Source of the DNA: UBA6244 sp965140775
GTDB taxonomy: Bacteria > Bacteroidota > Bacteroidia > Bacteroidales > F082
NCBI GenBank assembly: GCA_965140775.1
Contig: OZ223471.1
Location: 1 to 64,000 of the forward strand
Direction: 5' to 3'
Length of the DNA stretch: 64,000 bases
This document shows positions 40,395 to 48,102 of this stretch, piece by piece. Every line of letters begins with the position of its first letter. Position 1 is the first letter of the stretch. The position numbers and the translations under genes are program-made. The notes beneath the pieces are model-generated. The model had not been told where the DNA came from. It was given only the letters and a program-made list of their open reading frames with translations, and did no database searches.

Positions 40395-42185
40395 ATGAAA
40401 TATTGGCTCATTTCTCTTTTTTGTCTGACCATTCTTGTGGTATCGGCTCAGGTTGTGCCCGATTCGTTGCTGCTGATTCAGCAAAAAGAGATGTTCGGCA
40501 AATACCTGAAATCGTCAAAAGATGAGCAGTTTACGTTGGAAGAAAGAAAAGTGTTTTCGGAAAAAGCGCTCCTTCTTGCCCGCCAATTAAACCAACCACA
40601 GGCCATCATGGAAGCCTTGTCGAGCAATGGATATATCGATGGTCAGGAGGGTCACTACGCCCAGGCTTACGAAATTTTCAACCAGTTTGCCCAACTTTCC
40701 GACTCTGTGGGCTATCACAGCCTCAACGATTTTCGCCGCAAGGCTTATTTGGCCAATGTGTTCGGACTGCTTTACAAAGAGTTGGGTGAATACGACAAAG
40801 CCCTCGATCAATATTATTCGTCGCTGTCCATCTGCGATTCGGTGGGCTGGACCGAAGGAACCACGGCCGCACTCAACAACATCAGCCTGTTGTATTATCT
40901 TAATGGAAATACCGCTCAAGCCATCGCCATTTTGGACGAATCGCGACAAATAGCCGAAACGAACAACAACCAAAATCTGCTCTTCGACATTTACATCAAC
41001 CAGATGGATATGTACCTGGAAATGAAAAGTTTCGACTCGGCCAGATTGAGCGGTAACAAAGCCCTTGAGTTGTCGATAAAACTTAGCACCCCATACAATC
41101 AGAGTTTCGTGGAAATTGGTTTTGGCAAACTCTTTCTGGAAGAAGATAGCCTTAAATTGGCGGTAAAATCACTTATCAGCGCACAAAATCTGGCCTTCGA
41201 AAATGGCTTTGCCGAACTACGTTTGGAGGCGCTACTCCACCTGGCTACCACCTTCAGGCGCATGAATAGGCTGCAAAAAGCCGATTCGGCACTAACGGTT
41301 GCCGATACCATCGACCGAGCCATCGGAATTCCTCGTTTGCACATTCAACTCCTTACAGAAAAAGCTACTTTAAATGAACAACTCGGCAACTATCAATCAG
41401 CCTACCAAGATCAATCCAAAGCTACCTTTCTGAAGGATTCGCTCAACAGCAGTTGGGAAAAGGTGAAATACGCCGAAATAAGCACCCTTTATCAAATGAA
41501 ACTTCAGAAACAACGCAATGAGGTGCTCGAAAAAAGCTTGTCGATCAACGAATTACAAATAAAACAGCAACGGTTGGTAATTTTTATTTCCATCGGCTTT
41601 TTACTTGTGTTGAGTGTACTGGCCATATTGTTTTACCGAAAACGCAGGTTTGAACTTAAAACGAACCAAATGCTTCGAACCCAAAATGAGAAAATCAACC
41701 AACAGGAAAAAATCATCCGTGTAAAAAACGAGGAATATTTCAAACAAGAATTGAATTACAAAAACAGACAACTCACCTCCTTTTCGCTGTCGGCACTCAA
41801 ACAAAGCAAGTCGTTGGAGTTGGTTACACAACAAATCAACGAGCTGCTTCACCAGCATAACATAAAGCCCACCACACGCAAAAAGCTGGAGCAGGTAATG
41901 CATCATTTGCGCCCTTTAAGCTCACCAAAGGAATGGGACGAGTTCAGGTCGTATTTCGAAGCTGTGCATCCATCGTTTTACACCAATTTAAAGCAATTGG
42001 CTCCCAACCTTACATTGCATGAGCAAAAGATATGTGCTTATCTGCGTCTGGGAATGAATACCAAAGAGATTGCCTCTATCACTTTTCGTCAGGTGCGAAC
42101 GGTTGAATCTACCCGTTTCAGGATCAGAAAGAAGGTTGGGCTTACTGCAACCGACAATTTATTTGAATTTTTAGAGAAGCTGTAA
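40395..42185 (+). CDS. TPR sensor-regulator with one membrane helix and a C-terminal LuxR-type HTH
   Basis: 596 residues. Order of parts: signal peptide (MKYWLISLFCLTILVVSA), about 350 residues of tetratricopeptide helices (HYAQAYEIFNQFAQL, ELGEYDKALDQYYSSL, NGNTAQAIAILDESRQ), a membrane helix (LVIFISIGFLLVLSVLAILF) at about residue 400, a coiled coil (NQMLRTQNEKINQQEKIIRV), and a winged or LuxR-type HTH (LTLHEQKICAYLRLGMNTKE, then VRTVESTRFRIRKKVGL). The TPR part should face the periplasm and the HTH the cytosol, making a one-protein membrane-bound regulator. Targets are unknown; the two flanking T9SS cargo genes are candidates by position only. Confidence 0.85.
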   Translation: MKYWLISLFCLTILVVSAQVVPDSLLLIQQKEMFGKYLKSSKDEQFTLEERKVFSEKALLLARQLNQPQAIMEALSSNGYIDGQEGHYAQAYEIFNQFAQLSDSVGYHSLNDFRRKAYLANVFGLLYKELGEYDKALDQYYSSLSICDSVGWTEGTTAALNNISLLYYLNGNTAQAIAILDESRQIAETNNNQNLLFDIYINQMDMYLEMKSFDSARLSGNKALELSIKLSTPYNQSFVEIGFGKLFLEEDSLKLAVKSLISAQNLAFENGFAELRLEALLHLATTFRRMNRLQKADSALTVADTIDRAIGIPRLHIQLLTEKATLNEQLGNYQSAYQDQSKATFLKDSLNSSWEKVKYAEISTLYQMKLQKQRNEVLEKSLSINELQIKQQRLVIFISIGFLLVLSVLAILFYRKRRFELKTNQMLRTQNEKINQQEKIIRVKNEEYFKQELNYKNRQLTSFSLSALKQSKSLELVTQQINELLHQHNIKPTTRKKLEQVMHHLRPLSSPKEWDEFRSYFEAVHPSFYTNLKQLAPNLTLHEQKICAYLRLGMNTKEIASITFRQVRTVESTRFRIRKKVGLTATDNLFEFLEKL

Positions 42186-42297
42186 ATAGTTGAAATCAAG
42201 ATTAATAACAGTCGTTGCAGTAGTGTTTTGGGGGTAAATAATTACTTCGCAGTAGGTTATCAGTAGCCAAATAAAAACAAACTACGTGCTTCATGCT

Positions 42298-42305
42298 TAT
42301 CTTTG
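42298..42305 (+). promoter_or_regulatory. -7 promoter box for the cadherin-like repeat protein
   Basis: TATCTTTG, an exact consensus match, 31 bases before the ATG at 42337, the same spacing and box as upstream of the alpha-2-macroglobulin gene. Confidence 0.55.
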
Positions 42306-42336
42306 ATGTATAAAATCATTTTCAAAAAACAATACG

Positions 42337-45276
42337 ATGAAGAAAGCCTTCTACTTTTTGCTTATCAATTTCCTGCTGGTGTTTTCGGCATCAGCACAAT
42401 GGTCCACCGATCCGTTGGTCAATACAATCGTGAACGACATGCCAGGATCTCAGGCAACACCTATTGTAGCGTACGATAATGCCGGAAATTTCTATGTTGG
42501 TTTTTTTTCCTATGAAGCGGGAAATTATAATGTGCGACTTCAATATTACAATTATGACGGTATTGCCCAATGGGCTACCGGGGGGATACTTGTAAGCGAT
42601 AATGCACAAAGCAGTTCACTTACCATTTGGGATTTAATCACCGATAATGCCGGTAATTGCATTCTCGCTTTTCAGGATTACCGGAATGGTGTAGGTAATA
42701 TCTACGCATACGCCATATCTCCTGCAGGTACTTTCTTGTGGGGTGCCGATGGAATTGCCCTTACAAGTGGCAGCAATCCTTCCTACCTGCCCAGTTTAGC
42801 AGTTACTTCAACCAATGATATTATTGCGGCGTGGCAAAATCAAGGGACATCTTATAAGGAAGTCATGATGCAAAAAATTTCGCCGGCAGGTACCCTTAGC
42901 TGGGGTTCCGGCATTACTTTTCAAGCAGGTTCGCAGAGCTATACTGCACCTCGTCTGTTGGGTGTTGAAAACGGAAATTTCATCATGGTTTTTTACAAGG
43001 AAACAGGAAGCTTCCCGGCCATCGTCAGAAGTATTTATGCCCAAAAATTTAATGCCTCAGGAACTCCGGTTTGGGCTTCGGATGTCTTGGTAACCAATTC
43101 AAATGGAATCTCCCCATGGGCATATTATCCAACCATTGAGTCAGATGGTGCAAATGGAGTTGTTGTGGCCTGGACAGACGATCGCAACAGCGACAACAAC
43201 ATCAATGCGGCCGTTCAAAGGGTTTTGAGTGATGGAAGCATTCTTTGGCCCGCCAATGGTTCAGAAGTGTCGAATATCAACACCGACAGCGACCAGAACC
43301 CGAGAATCTTAGGCGTAAACAGTAGTGATGAGGTGCTTGTTTCCTGGAGCCGAAAAAATGGAAACCAATCGCAAACGGCCATCGCCGGTCAGAAATTCTC
43401 CTCCACCGGAACACCCATGTGGACCAACGCGGGCATCGATTTCATCCCCATGAGCGCCAATGTTGGCGGAGCCATCGGCGGTGTGGTTTTTGATGGCACC
43501 AATGCCCTCATTGTTTACGACGAATATGTTACTTCTACGGCCTACTACCACATCAGTGCCCTGGCAGTCGACAACGCGGGAAGCCTGGTCTGGACACCCA
43601 CCAATGTGTTGATGGCAGGTCGTACCACCTCCAAAGTTCATTCGGTGGTTTCGCGCTTGTACAACGACCAACTCATTGCCGTTTGGGAAGAAGGAGCCGC
43701 CACCGATGATATCTACATGCAAAATATTTTTACCGATGGATCGCTGGGCACACCACCCATCAGCGACGATGCCACCCTGAGCGATCTCACGGTGAATGGT
43801 ACCACAGTGGAAGGGTTTAGCCCCGCGGTCTTTACTTACGATGTGGCCATCCCTGCCGGCGATCCCCTGCCTGTTACCGGAGCCACCACCAATTTTCCGG
43901 CGGCTACCTTGTCCATCACCCAGGCTGTGGCTGTCCCCGGAACAGCCACGGTACTGGTGACAGCAGAAGACGGCACCACTCAGCTTACCTATACAGTTGA
44001 TTTTCATGTGGCAAGCACGGATGCCTTTTTAAGCGATCTCACCGTGGATGGCACCACCATTCCCGGATTTGATCCTGCAGTTTTTTCTTACGACTACCCT
44101 GTTCCTACCGGTAATCCCATTCCGGTGGTTGGCGCCACCGCAAGCGATCCCATGGCTGATGTGCTTATCAACCAGGCCCTCGATCTTCCGGGTTCGGCCA
44201 CGGTGGTTGTTACTGCCGAAGATGGAACCACCTCCAATACCTACACTGTAAACTACCTCTATACTCCCGGTAGCGATGCCACCCTGGCCGATTTGCAAGT
44301 GGGCGGTGTAAGTCTTCCTGATTTCGATCCCGCGGTGTTCAATTATTCCTATGCCCTGGTATATAACCAACCGGCACTTTACGTGTTGGGGATTCCCAAC
44401 GACCCGCTGGCCACCGTTGACGACAGCCAGTGCTTGTCGGTTCCCGGCGATGCCGTTTTGGTTGTTACAGCCGAAGATGATGTAACCTCACTCACTTATA
44501 CAGTTCATTTTTACTATTTGGGATACGATGCTACGCTGTTCGACCTTACGGTGGACGGCACTACCATTCCGGGATTTGACCCCAACATTACTGAGTATCA
44601 ATACCAGGTGGCCGAAACCACACCCATCCCCTCGGTGGATGGCACCACTTCCGATCCCATGGCCATACTCACCATCACCCAGGCTACTGTTATTCCGGGA
44701 ACGGCACTTTTGCATGTGGTGGCCGAAGATGGTGTTACCGAGCTGACCTATTCCGTGTTTTTTTATACCCCTTCCACCGACGCTACCTTGATGGATTTAA
44801 CTTTGGATGGTACCACCATTGAGGGTTTCGATCCGGCCATCACCTATTACGAATACGATGTGTATGAAGGGGATGCAGTTCCGGTGATTGACGCCGTTAC
44901 CAGCGATCCGCTGGCCTCCATGGAAATCACCCAGGCACCTGCCGCCCCCGGCGATGGATATGTGTCGGTAACAGCTCAGGATGGCGTTACATACATTAAC
45001 TATACGGTTCATTTTAACCTGATTACAGGTATTGAGAATGAAACTGAAAACATCTGGCAAGTATTTCCTAATCCTGTTGATAATCAATTGAATTTGACGG
45101 GCATCGATGGAGAAACCCACATTCAGATATACACTTTGCTTGGTGAGCGCGTTTATCAAAGTACCATTTCTGAAAATGGCATCCTTGACACCCACCTGTT
45201 AAATCAGGGAATATATTTTCTGAATTTGGTCGATCAAACGGGTCGATCAACCACCATTAAACTGATTAAGAAATAG
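42337..45276 (+). CDS. T9SS cargo with five tandem cadherin-like beta-sandwich repeats
   Basis: 979 residues with a signal peptide ending SASA-QW. Residues 25-475 resemble a propeller with repeated 'ADGTxLWGxxG' strands (YAISPAGTFLWGADG, RVLSDGSILWPANG). From about residue 478 five repeats of about 83 residues follow. Each starts DATLSDLTVNGTT or similar, has a GFDPxxxxY turn, and ends 'VTAEDGTTxxTYTV', matching the cadherin-like beta-sandwich (PF12733) family. A type A T9SS sorting domain closes the protein (WQVFPNPVDNQLNLTGIDGE). It is likely an adhesive or spacer-type surface protein. A terminator follows within 50 bases. Confidence 0.87.
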   Translation: MKKAFYFLLINFLLVFSASAQWSTDPLVNTIVNDMPGSQATPIVAYDNAGNFYVGFFSYEAGNYNVRLQYYNYDGIAQWATGGILVSDNAQSSSLTIWDLITDNAGNCILAFQDYRNGVGNIYAYAISPAGTFLWGADGIALTSGSNPSYLPSLAVTSTNDIIAAWQNQGTSYKEVMMQKISPAGTLSWGSGITFQAGSQSYTAPRLLGVENGNFIMVFYKETGSFPAIVRSIYAQKFNASGTPVWASDVLVTNSNGISPWAYYPTIESDGANGVVVAWTDDRNSDNNINAAVQRVLSDGSILWPANGSEVSNINTDSDQNPRILGVNSSDEVLVSWSRKNGNQSQTAIAGQKFSSTGTPMWTNAGIDFIPMSANVGGAIGGVVFDGTNALIVYDEYVTSTAYYHISALAVDNAGSLVWTPTNVLMAGRTTSKVHSVVSRLYNDQLIAVWEEGAATDDIYMQNIFTDGSLGTPPISDDATLSDLTVNGTTVEGFSPAVFTYDVAIPAGDPLPVTGATTNFPAATLSITQAVAVPGTATVLVTAEDGTTQLTYTVDFHVASTDAFLSDLTVDGTTIPGFDPAVFSYDYPVPTGNPIPVVGATASDPMADVLINQALDLPGSATVVVTAEDGTTSNTYTVNYLYTPGSDATLADLQVGGVSLPDFDPAVFNYSYALVYNQPALYVLGIPNDPLATVDDSQCLSVPGDAVLVVTAEDDVTSLTYTVHFYYLGYDATLFDLTVDGTTIPGFDPNITEYQYQVAETTPIPSVDGTTSDPMAILTITQATVIPGTALLHVVAEDGVTELTYSVFFYTPSTDATLMDLTLDGTTIEGFDPAITYYEYDVYEGDAVPVIDAVTSDPLASMEITQAPAAPGDGYVSVTAQDGVTYINYTVHFNLITGIENETENIWQVFPNPVDNQLNLTGIDGETHIQIYTLLGERVYQSTISENGILDTHLLNQGIYFLNLVDQTGRSTTIKLIKK

Positions 45277-45290
45277 TTGACTTGAAAGAA

Positions 45291-45327
45291 AAAAGGGGCT
45301 GCTCGTGTGAACAGCCCCTTTTTTTTA
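45291..45327. terminator. Bidirectional Rho-independent terminator
   Basis: Stem AAAAGGGGCTG / CAGCCCCTTTT with a loop of about 10 bases, T-rich on both strands. It serves the cadherin-like gene and the convergent CWC gene, whose stop codon lies within it. Confidence 0.85.
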
Positions 45328-45528
45328 TGGTTCCATGTGGGGATTGGCAGCCAACAGATTCAAACAGTCGGGACAAAGACAGGTGTCGTATTTTTTGTTG
45401 ATGGCTTCGCGGGTTTGGGGCAACACATTTACCTCAAAACACCAACATTTGCCCGATTTGCCACAAACGAATTCAGCACCACATCTGGGACATCTGTCTT
45501 TCGGGAGTAATATCTGTTTATCCATCAT
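45325..45528 (-). CDS. Cysteine-rich CWC family protein
   Basis: 67 residues from the Met at 45528 (MMDKQILLPKDRCPRCG). Cysteines are arranged as CPRCGAEFVC, then KCWC and CLCPDC, the pattern of the small CWC family, likely a zinc-binding protein of unknown function. An upstream Met at 45549 lies inside folB; the inner start, one base past the folB stop, suits coupled translation. The stop codon lies within a bidirectional terminator. Confidence 0.85.
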   Translation of the reverse strand: MMDKQILLPKDRCPRCGAEFVCGKSGKCWCFEVNVLPQTREAINKKYDTCLCPDCLNLLAANPHMEP

Positions 45529-45529
45529 G

Positions 45530-45880
45530 TCAGGCTTCAAGTTCCACACTTACAAAATCCATTTTTCCACCCAAAGGAGGGTTGAGTTTACGGATTTTCA
45601 AACGGGCATGATTCACGGTTTTAAATTCTGCTTTGATGCGGTTCAATATGCGGCGACCCACATGTTCCAGCAATTTGGCATTCACCTGCATTTCTTCTTT
45701 TACAAAACCGTAGGCTGCCTGATAGTTTACCGTATCGTGCAGTTGATCGGAGGTTTCGGCCAGGGTGGTATCTACTTCCATAAACAAATCCACCCGAAAC
45801 TTGGTTCCTATCACCTGTTCTTCTTTAAAACAACCGTGATAGGCGAAAAACTCCATCCCTTCTATTGAAATAATTGACAT
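45530..45880 (-). CDS. folB: Dihydroneopterin aldolase
   Basis: Converts dihydroneopterin to hydroxymethyldihydropterin and glycolaldehyde in folate synthesis. 116 residues, the normal family length. Conserved features are IEGMEFFAYHGCFKEEQVIG with the substrate-binding segment, DTVNYQAAYGFVKEEM, LLEHVGRRILNRI with the conserved Glu, and the C-terminal LKIRKLNPPLGG with the catalytic Lys. It lies upstream of the CWC gene with no gap. Upstream lies the DUF4143 remnant. Confidence 0.93.
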   Translation of the reverse strand: MSIISIEGMEFFAYHGCFKEEQVIGTKFRVDLFMEVDTTLAETSDQLHDTVNYQAAYGFVKEEMQVNAKLLEHVGRRILNRIKAEFKTVNHARLKIRKLNPPLGGKMDFVSVELEA

Positions 45881-45890
45881 TTGTTGCTGT

Positions 45891-46043
45891 TTAATTAATA
45901 TTTAAAAGCCATTTCCACGCAGGTTTAACCCGGATAGTTTTACCGTTGACCTTCATTTTAGTTTCTTCGGGTTCTGTAATGATCAGTCCTTCTTCCATGC
46001 CATATGTTTCCATGGCTTCAACCAATCCGGATGAACCGTCCAT
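45891..46043 (-). pseudogene. Remnant of a DUF4143-type AAA ATPase gene (C-terminal end only)
   Basis: Fifty codons remain: GSSGLVEAMETYGMEEGLI, then ITEPEETKMKVNGKTIRVKP, then AWKWLLN and stop. This matches the extreme C-terminus of DUF4143 ATPases; compare the intact gene at 49847-51079, which ends LQEAMKFFKMTEGYILTLN and so on. An in-frame TGA precedes the ATG at 46043, so nothing of the ATPase or nuclease-like parts is left. It sits between folB and two palindromes next to gltX. It was probably left by deletion of a formerly complete copy. Confidence 0.65.
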
Positions 46044-46090
46044 TCAGAATGGACAGAATATTACAAAAGTGTCCATTTGAAATGGACACT
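46038..46090. repeat. Two related palindromes with TGTCCATT/AATGGACA arms
   Basis: GTCCATT-cag-AATGGAC at 46038-46054 and AGTGTCCATTT-g-AAATGGACACT at 46068-46090. Centres are 33 bases apart, close to three turns of the helix. They lie between the gltX stop and the DUF4143 remnant. The larger one is followed on the minus strand by TTTTG and could also end gltX transcription. Confidence 0.75.
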
Positions 46091-46094
46091 AATT

Positions 46095-47621
46095 TCATTT
46101 CTCCCCCAACTCGTGTAAGCCGCGCTCTAGTCGGTTCAGGGTTTCTTCCTGACCAATAATCGACACAATATCAAACAAATGTGGACCTTTCAATGCGCCC
46201 ACGATGATCAATCTAAAGGCATTCATTACTGCGCCCATGCCGTAACCTTTTTCTTCAATCCAGGCTTTGGTTACCTCTTCGATGTGGGCGGCATTAAAAT
46301 CTGAGGTGGAAGCAAGAAGCTCCTTCAATTCGGTCATTTGTGTAAAGGAATCTGCTTTCCATCTTTTTTTAACGGCTTGTGGATCAAATGTATCCGGGGC
46401 CTCAAAGAAGAAACTGACTTGATCCCACAATTCACTTACAAAGTTGACGCGTTCTTTTACCAATCCTATGATTTGAGCGACAAATCCGGGTTCAGCCAGG
46501 TAGCCCTTTTCGCGAATAATGGGAATCAACAGTTGTGCCAACTCAACATCACTCTTCTGAATGAGGTATTGATGGTTGAACCAGGCCGCTTTGGCGGGAT
46601 CGAACTTGGCACCCGATTTCCCCACCCGTTCGATGGTAAAAGCCTCGGCCAGTTGTTCCATGGTAAACAATTCCTGTTCGGTACCCGGGTTCCAACCCAG
46701 CAAGGCCAGCATGTTGACGAAAGCTTCCGGGAAATACCCATCTTCGCGATAACCTCTCGATACGTCACCCGATTTAGGATCTTTCCATTCCAATGGAAAA
46801 ACCGGAAATCCCAGCCTGTCGCCATCACGTTTGCTCAGTTTCCCGTTTCCTTCGGGTTTTAAAAGCAGCGGAAGATGAGCAAATTCGGGGGCTTGCCAGC
46901 CAAAAGCTTCGTAGAGTAACACATGTAACGGAAGCGAGGGAAGCCATTCTTCACCCCGGATTACGTGACTGATTTCCATCAAGTGGTCGTCCACAATATT
47001 GGCCAGGTGGTAGGTAGGCATGCCGTCGGATTTAAACAGCACCTTGTCGTCGAGAACACGTGAATTCACCTCTACTTTTCCACGGATGAGGTCGTTCATC
47101 ACCACCACCCTGTCGGCGGGCATGGCGAAACGCACCACGTAAGGAATTCCGTCGGCGAGTGCTTTTTCCAGCATTTCTGCCGACATATTCAATGAATTGT
47201 TTAGTTGGCCACGGACTTCGGCATTGTAGGTAAAAGTCTTTTTATCTGCTTCGGCTTCCTTGCGCAAAGTATCCAGTTGCTCAGGCGTGTCGAAAGCATA
47301 ATAGGCATGACCTGAGGCAATTAACTGCTCGCTGTATTGTTGATAAATGTCTTGCCGTTCCGATTGCACGTAAGGTCCGAAGGGGCCACCTTTGGTAACG
47401 CCCTCGTCGAACTCAATACCGCACCACTTGAACGAATCGATGATATACCGTTGGGCACCTTCCACAAAACGGGTTTGGTCGGTATCTTCGATGCGAAGTA
47501 TCAACTGTCCTCCGTGTTTTTTGGCAAACAAATAATTGTAAAGGGCGGTGCGCACACCACCAATATGTAACGGCCCTGTTGGGCTGGGGGCAAAGCGTAC
47601 CCGAACTGATTTTGAACTCAT
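46095..47621 (-). CDS. gltX: Glutamyl-tRNA synthetase
   Basis: Charges tRNA-Glu (and possibly tRNA-Gln, depending on whether GatCAB exists) in the cytoplasm. 508 residues from the Met at 47621 (MSSKSVRVRFAPSPTGPLHI); the longer open frame begins with a non-homologous leader. The HIGH-type motif is HIGG at residues 19-22, and KLSKRDGDRLGFP at about residue 260 is the KMSKS-type loop. The GVTKGGPFGPYVQSERQDIY region and the C-terminal helical anticodon-binding domain are complete. A promoter box lies 20 bases upstream, supporting this start. Confidence 0.97.
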   Translation of the reverse strand: MSSKSVRVRFAPSPTGPLHIGGVRTALYNYLFAKKHGGQLILRIEDTDQTRFVEGAQRYIIDSFKWCGIEFDEGVTKGGPFGPYVQSERQDIYQQYSEQLIASGHAYYAFDTPEQLDTLRKEAEADKKTFTYNAEVRGQLNNSLNMSAEMLEKALADGIPYVVRFAMPADRVVVMNDLIRGKVEVNSRVLDDKVLFKSDGMPTYHLANIVDDHLMEISHVIRGEEWLPSLPLHVLLYEAFGWQAPEFAHLPLLLKPEGNGKLSKRDGDRLGFPVFPLEWKDPKSGDVSRGYREDGYFPEAFVNMLALLGWNPGTEQELFTMEQLAEAFTIERVGKSGAKFDPAKAAWFNHQYLIQKSDVELAQLLIPIIREKGYLAEPGFVAQIIGLVKERVNFVSELWDQVSFFFEAPDTFDPQAVKKRWKADSFTQMTELKELLASTSDFNAAHIEEVTKAWIEEKGYGMGAVMNAFRLIIVGALKGPHLFDIVSIIGQEETLNRLERGLHELGEK

Positions 47622-47640
47622 GGCAATATTTTTTCGGCTG

Positions 47641-47648
47641 CAAAGATA
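47641..47648 (-). promoter_or_regulatory. -7 promoter box for gltX
   Basis: Minus-strand TATCTTTG, an exact consensus match, with a TTG about 19 bases further upstream (about 47668-47670), a good -33/-7 pair. Confidence 0.55.
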
Positions 47649-47764
47649 GGCAATAAGGCTGTTGGCACAACCCATCCGCCTTGCTATGACCCGTGCAATA
47701 AACTAATGATGAGAAATATTATCGTGGCTAATAGATGCAATTTAGCTGACGGTTTAACAAACAC

Positions 47765-47968
47765 CTACTGCAGGTATTTTTTTTGGTTGTATCGCGTGGC
47801 GATGGCTTGGCGTTCCTCGGCAGAGAGTTGATTCATGTAGGCTTTCCATCCCGGACAAAAATTGATGTGCCAACGCCAGAACCTGCCTAAAAACGATTTG
47901 GGATTGTTGTCGTATCTGGCTTTGATGGGACAGATATCACATTTGATGTCTTTGTTTACTTCGGCCAT
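47765..47968 (-). CDS. Small conserved protein with N-terminal CxxC-type motif
   Basis: 67 residues: MAEVNKDIKCDICPIKARYD, then SFLGRFWRWHINFCPGWKAY, then QLSAEERQAIATRYNQKKYL. The CDIC pair plus a third Cys (FCPGW) and a cluster of Trp and Arg residues look like a small metal-binding or nucleic-acid-binding protein. I recall similar short proteins in other Bacteroidota, but none with a known function. It is cytoplasmic with no signal peptide, and stands alone between gltX and a divergent glycosidase gene. Confidence 0.65.
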   Translation of the reverse strand: MAEVNKDIKCDICPIKARYDNNPKSFLGRFWRWHINFCPGWKAYMNQLSAEERQAIATRYNQKKYLQ

Positions 47969-48102
47969 ATGCTTTTGAAATTGACTATTTTGGCTACGAA
48001 ATTACAATACCTGGAAATAAAAAGCAACGCCTCATGCAGGTTATTCAGCACAATCGAAGTAAATTCGTGCCCTTTATTATTAGCGCACACATGAGAGGCA
48101 GT

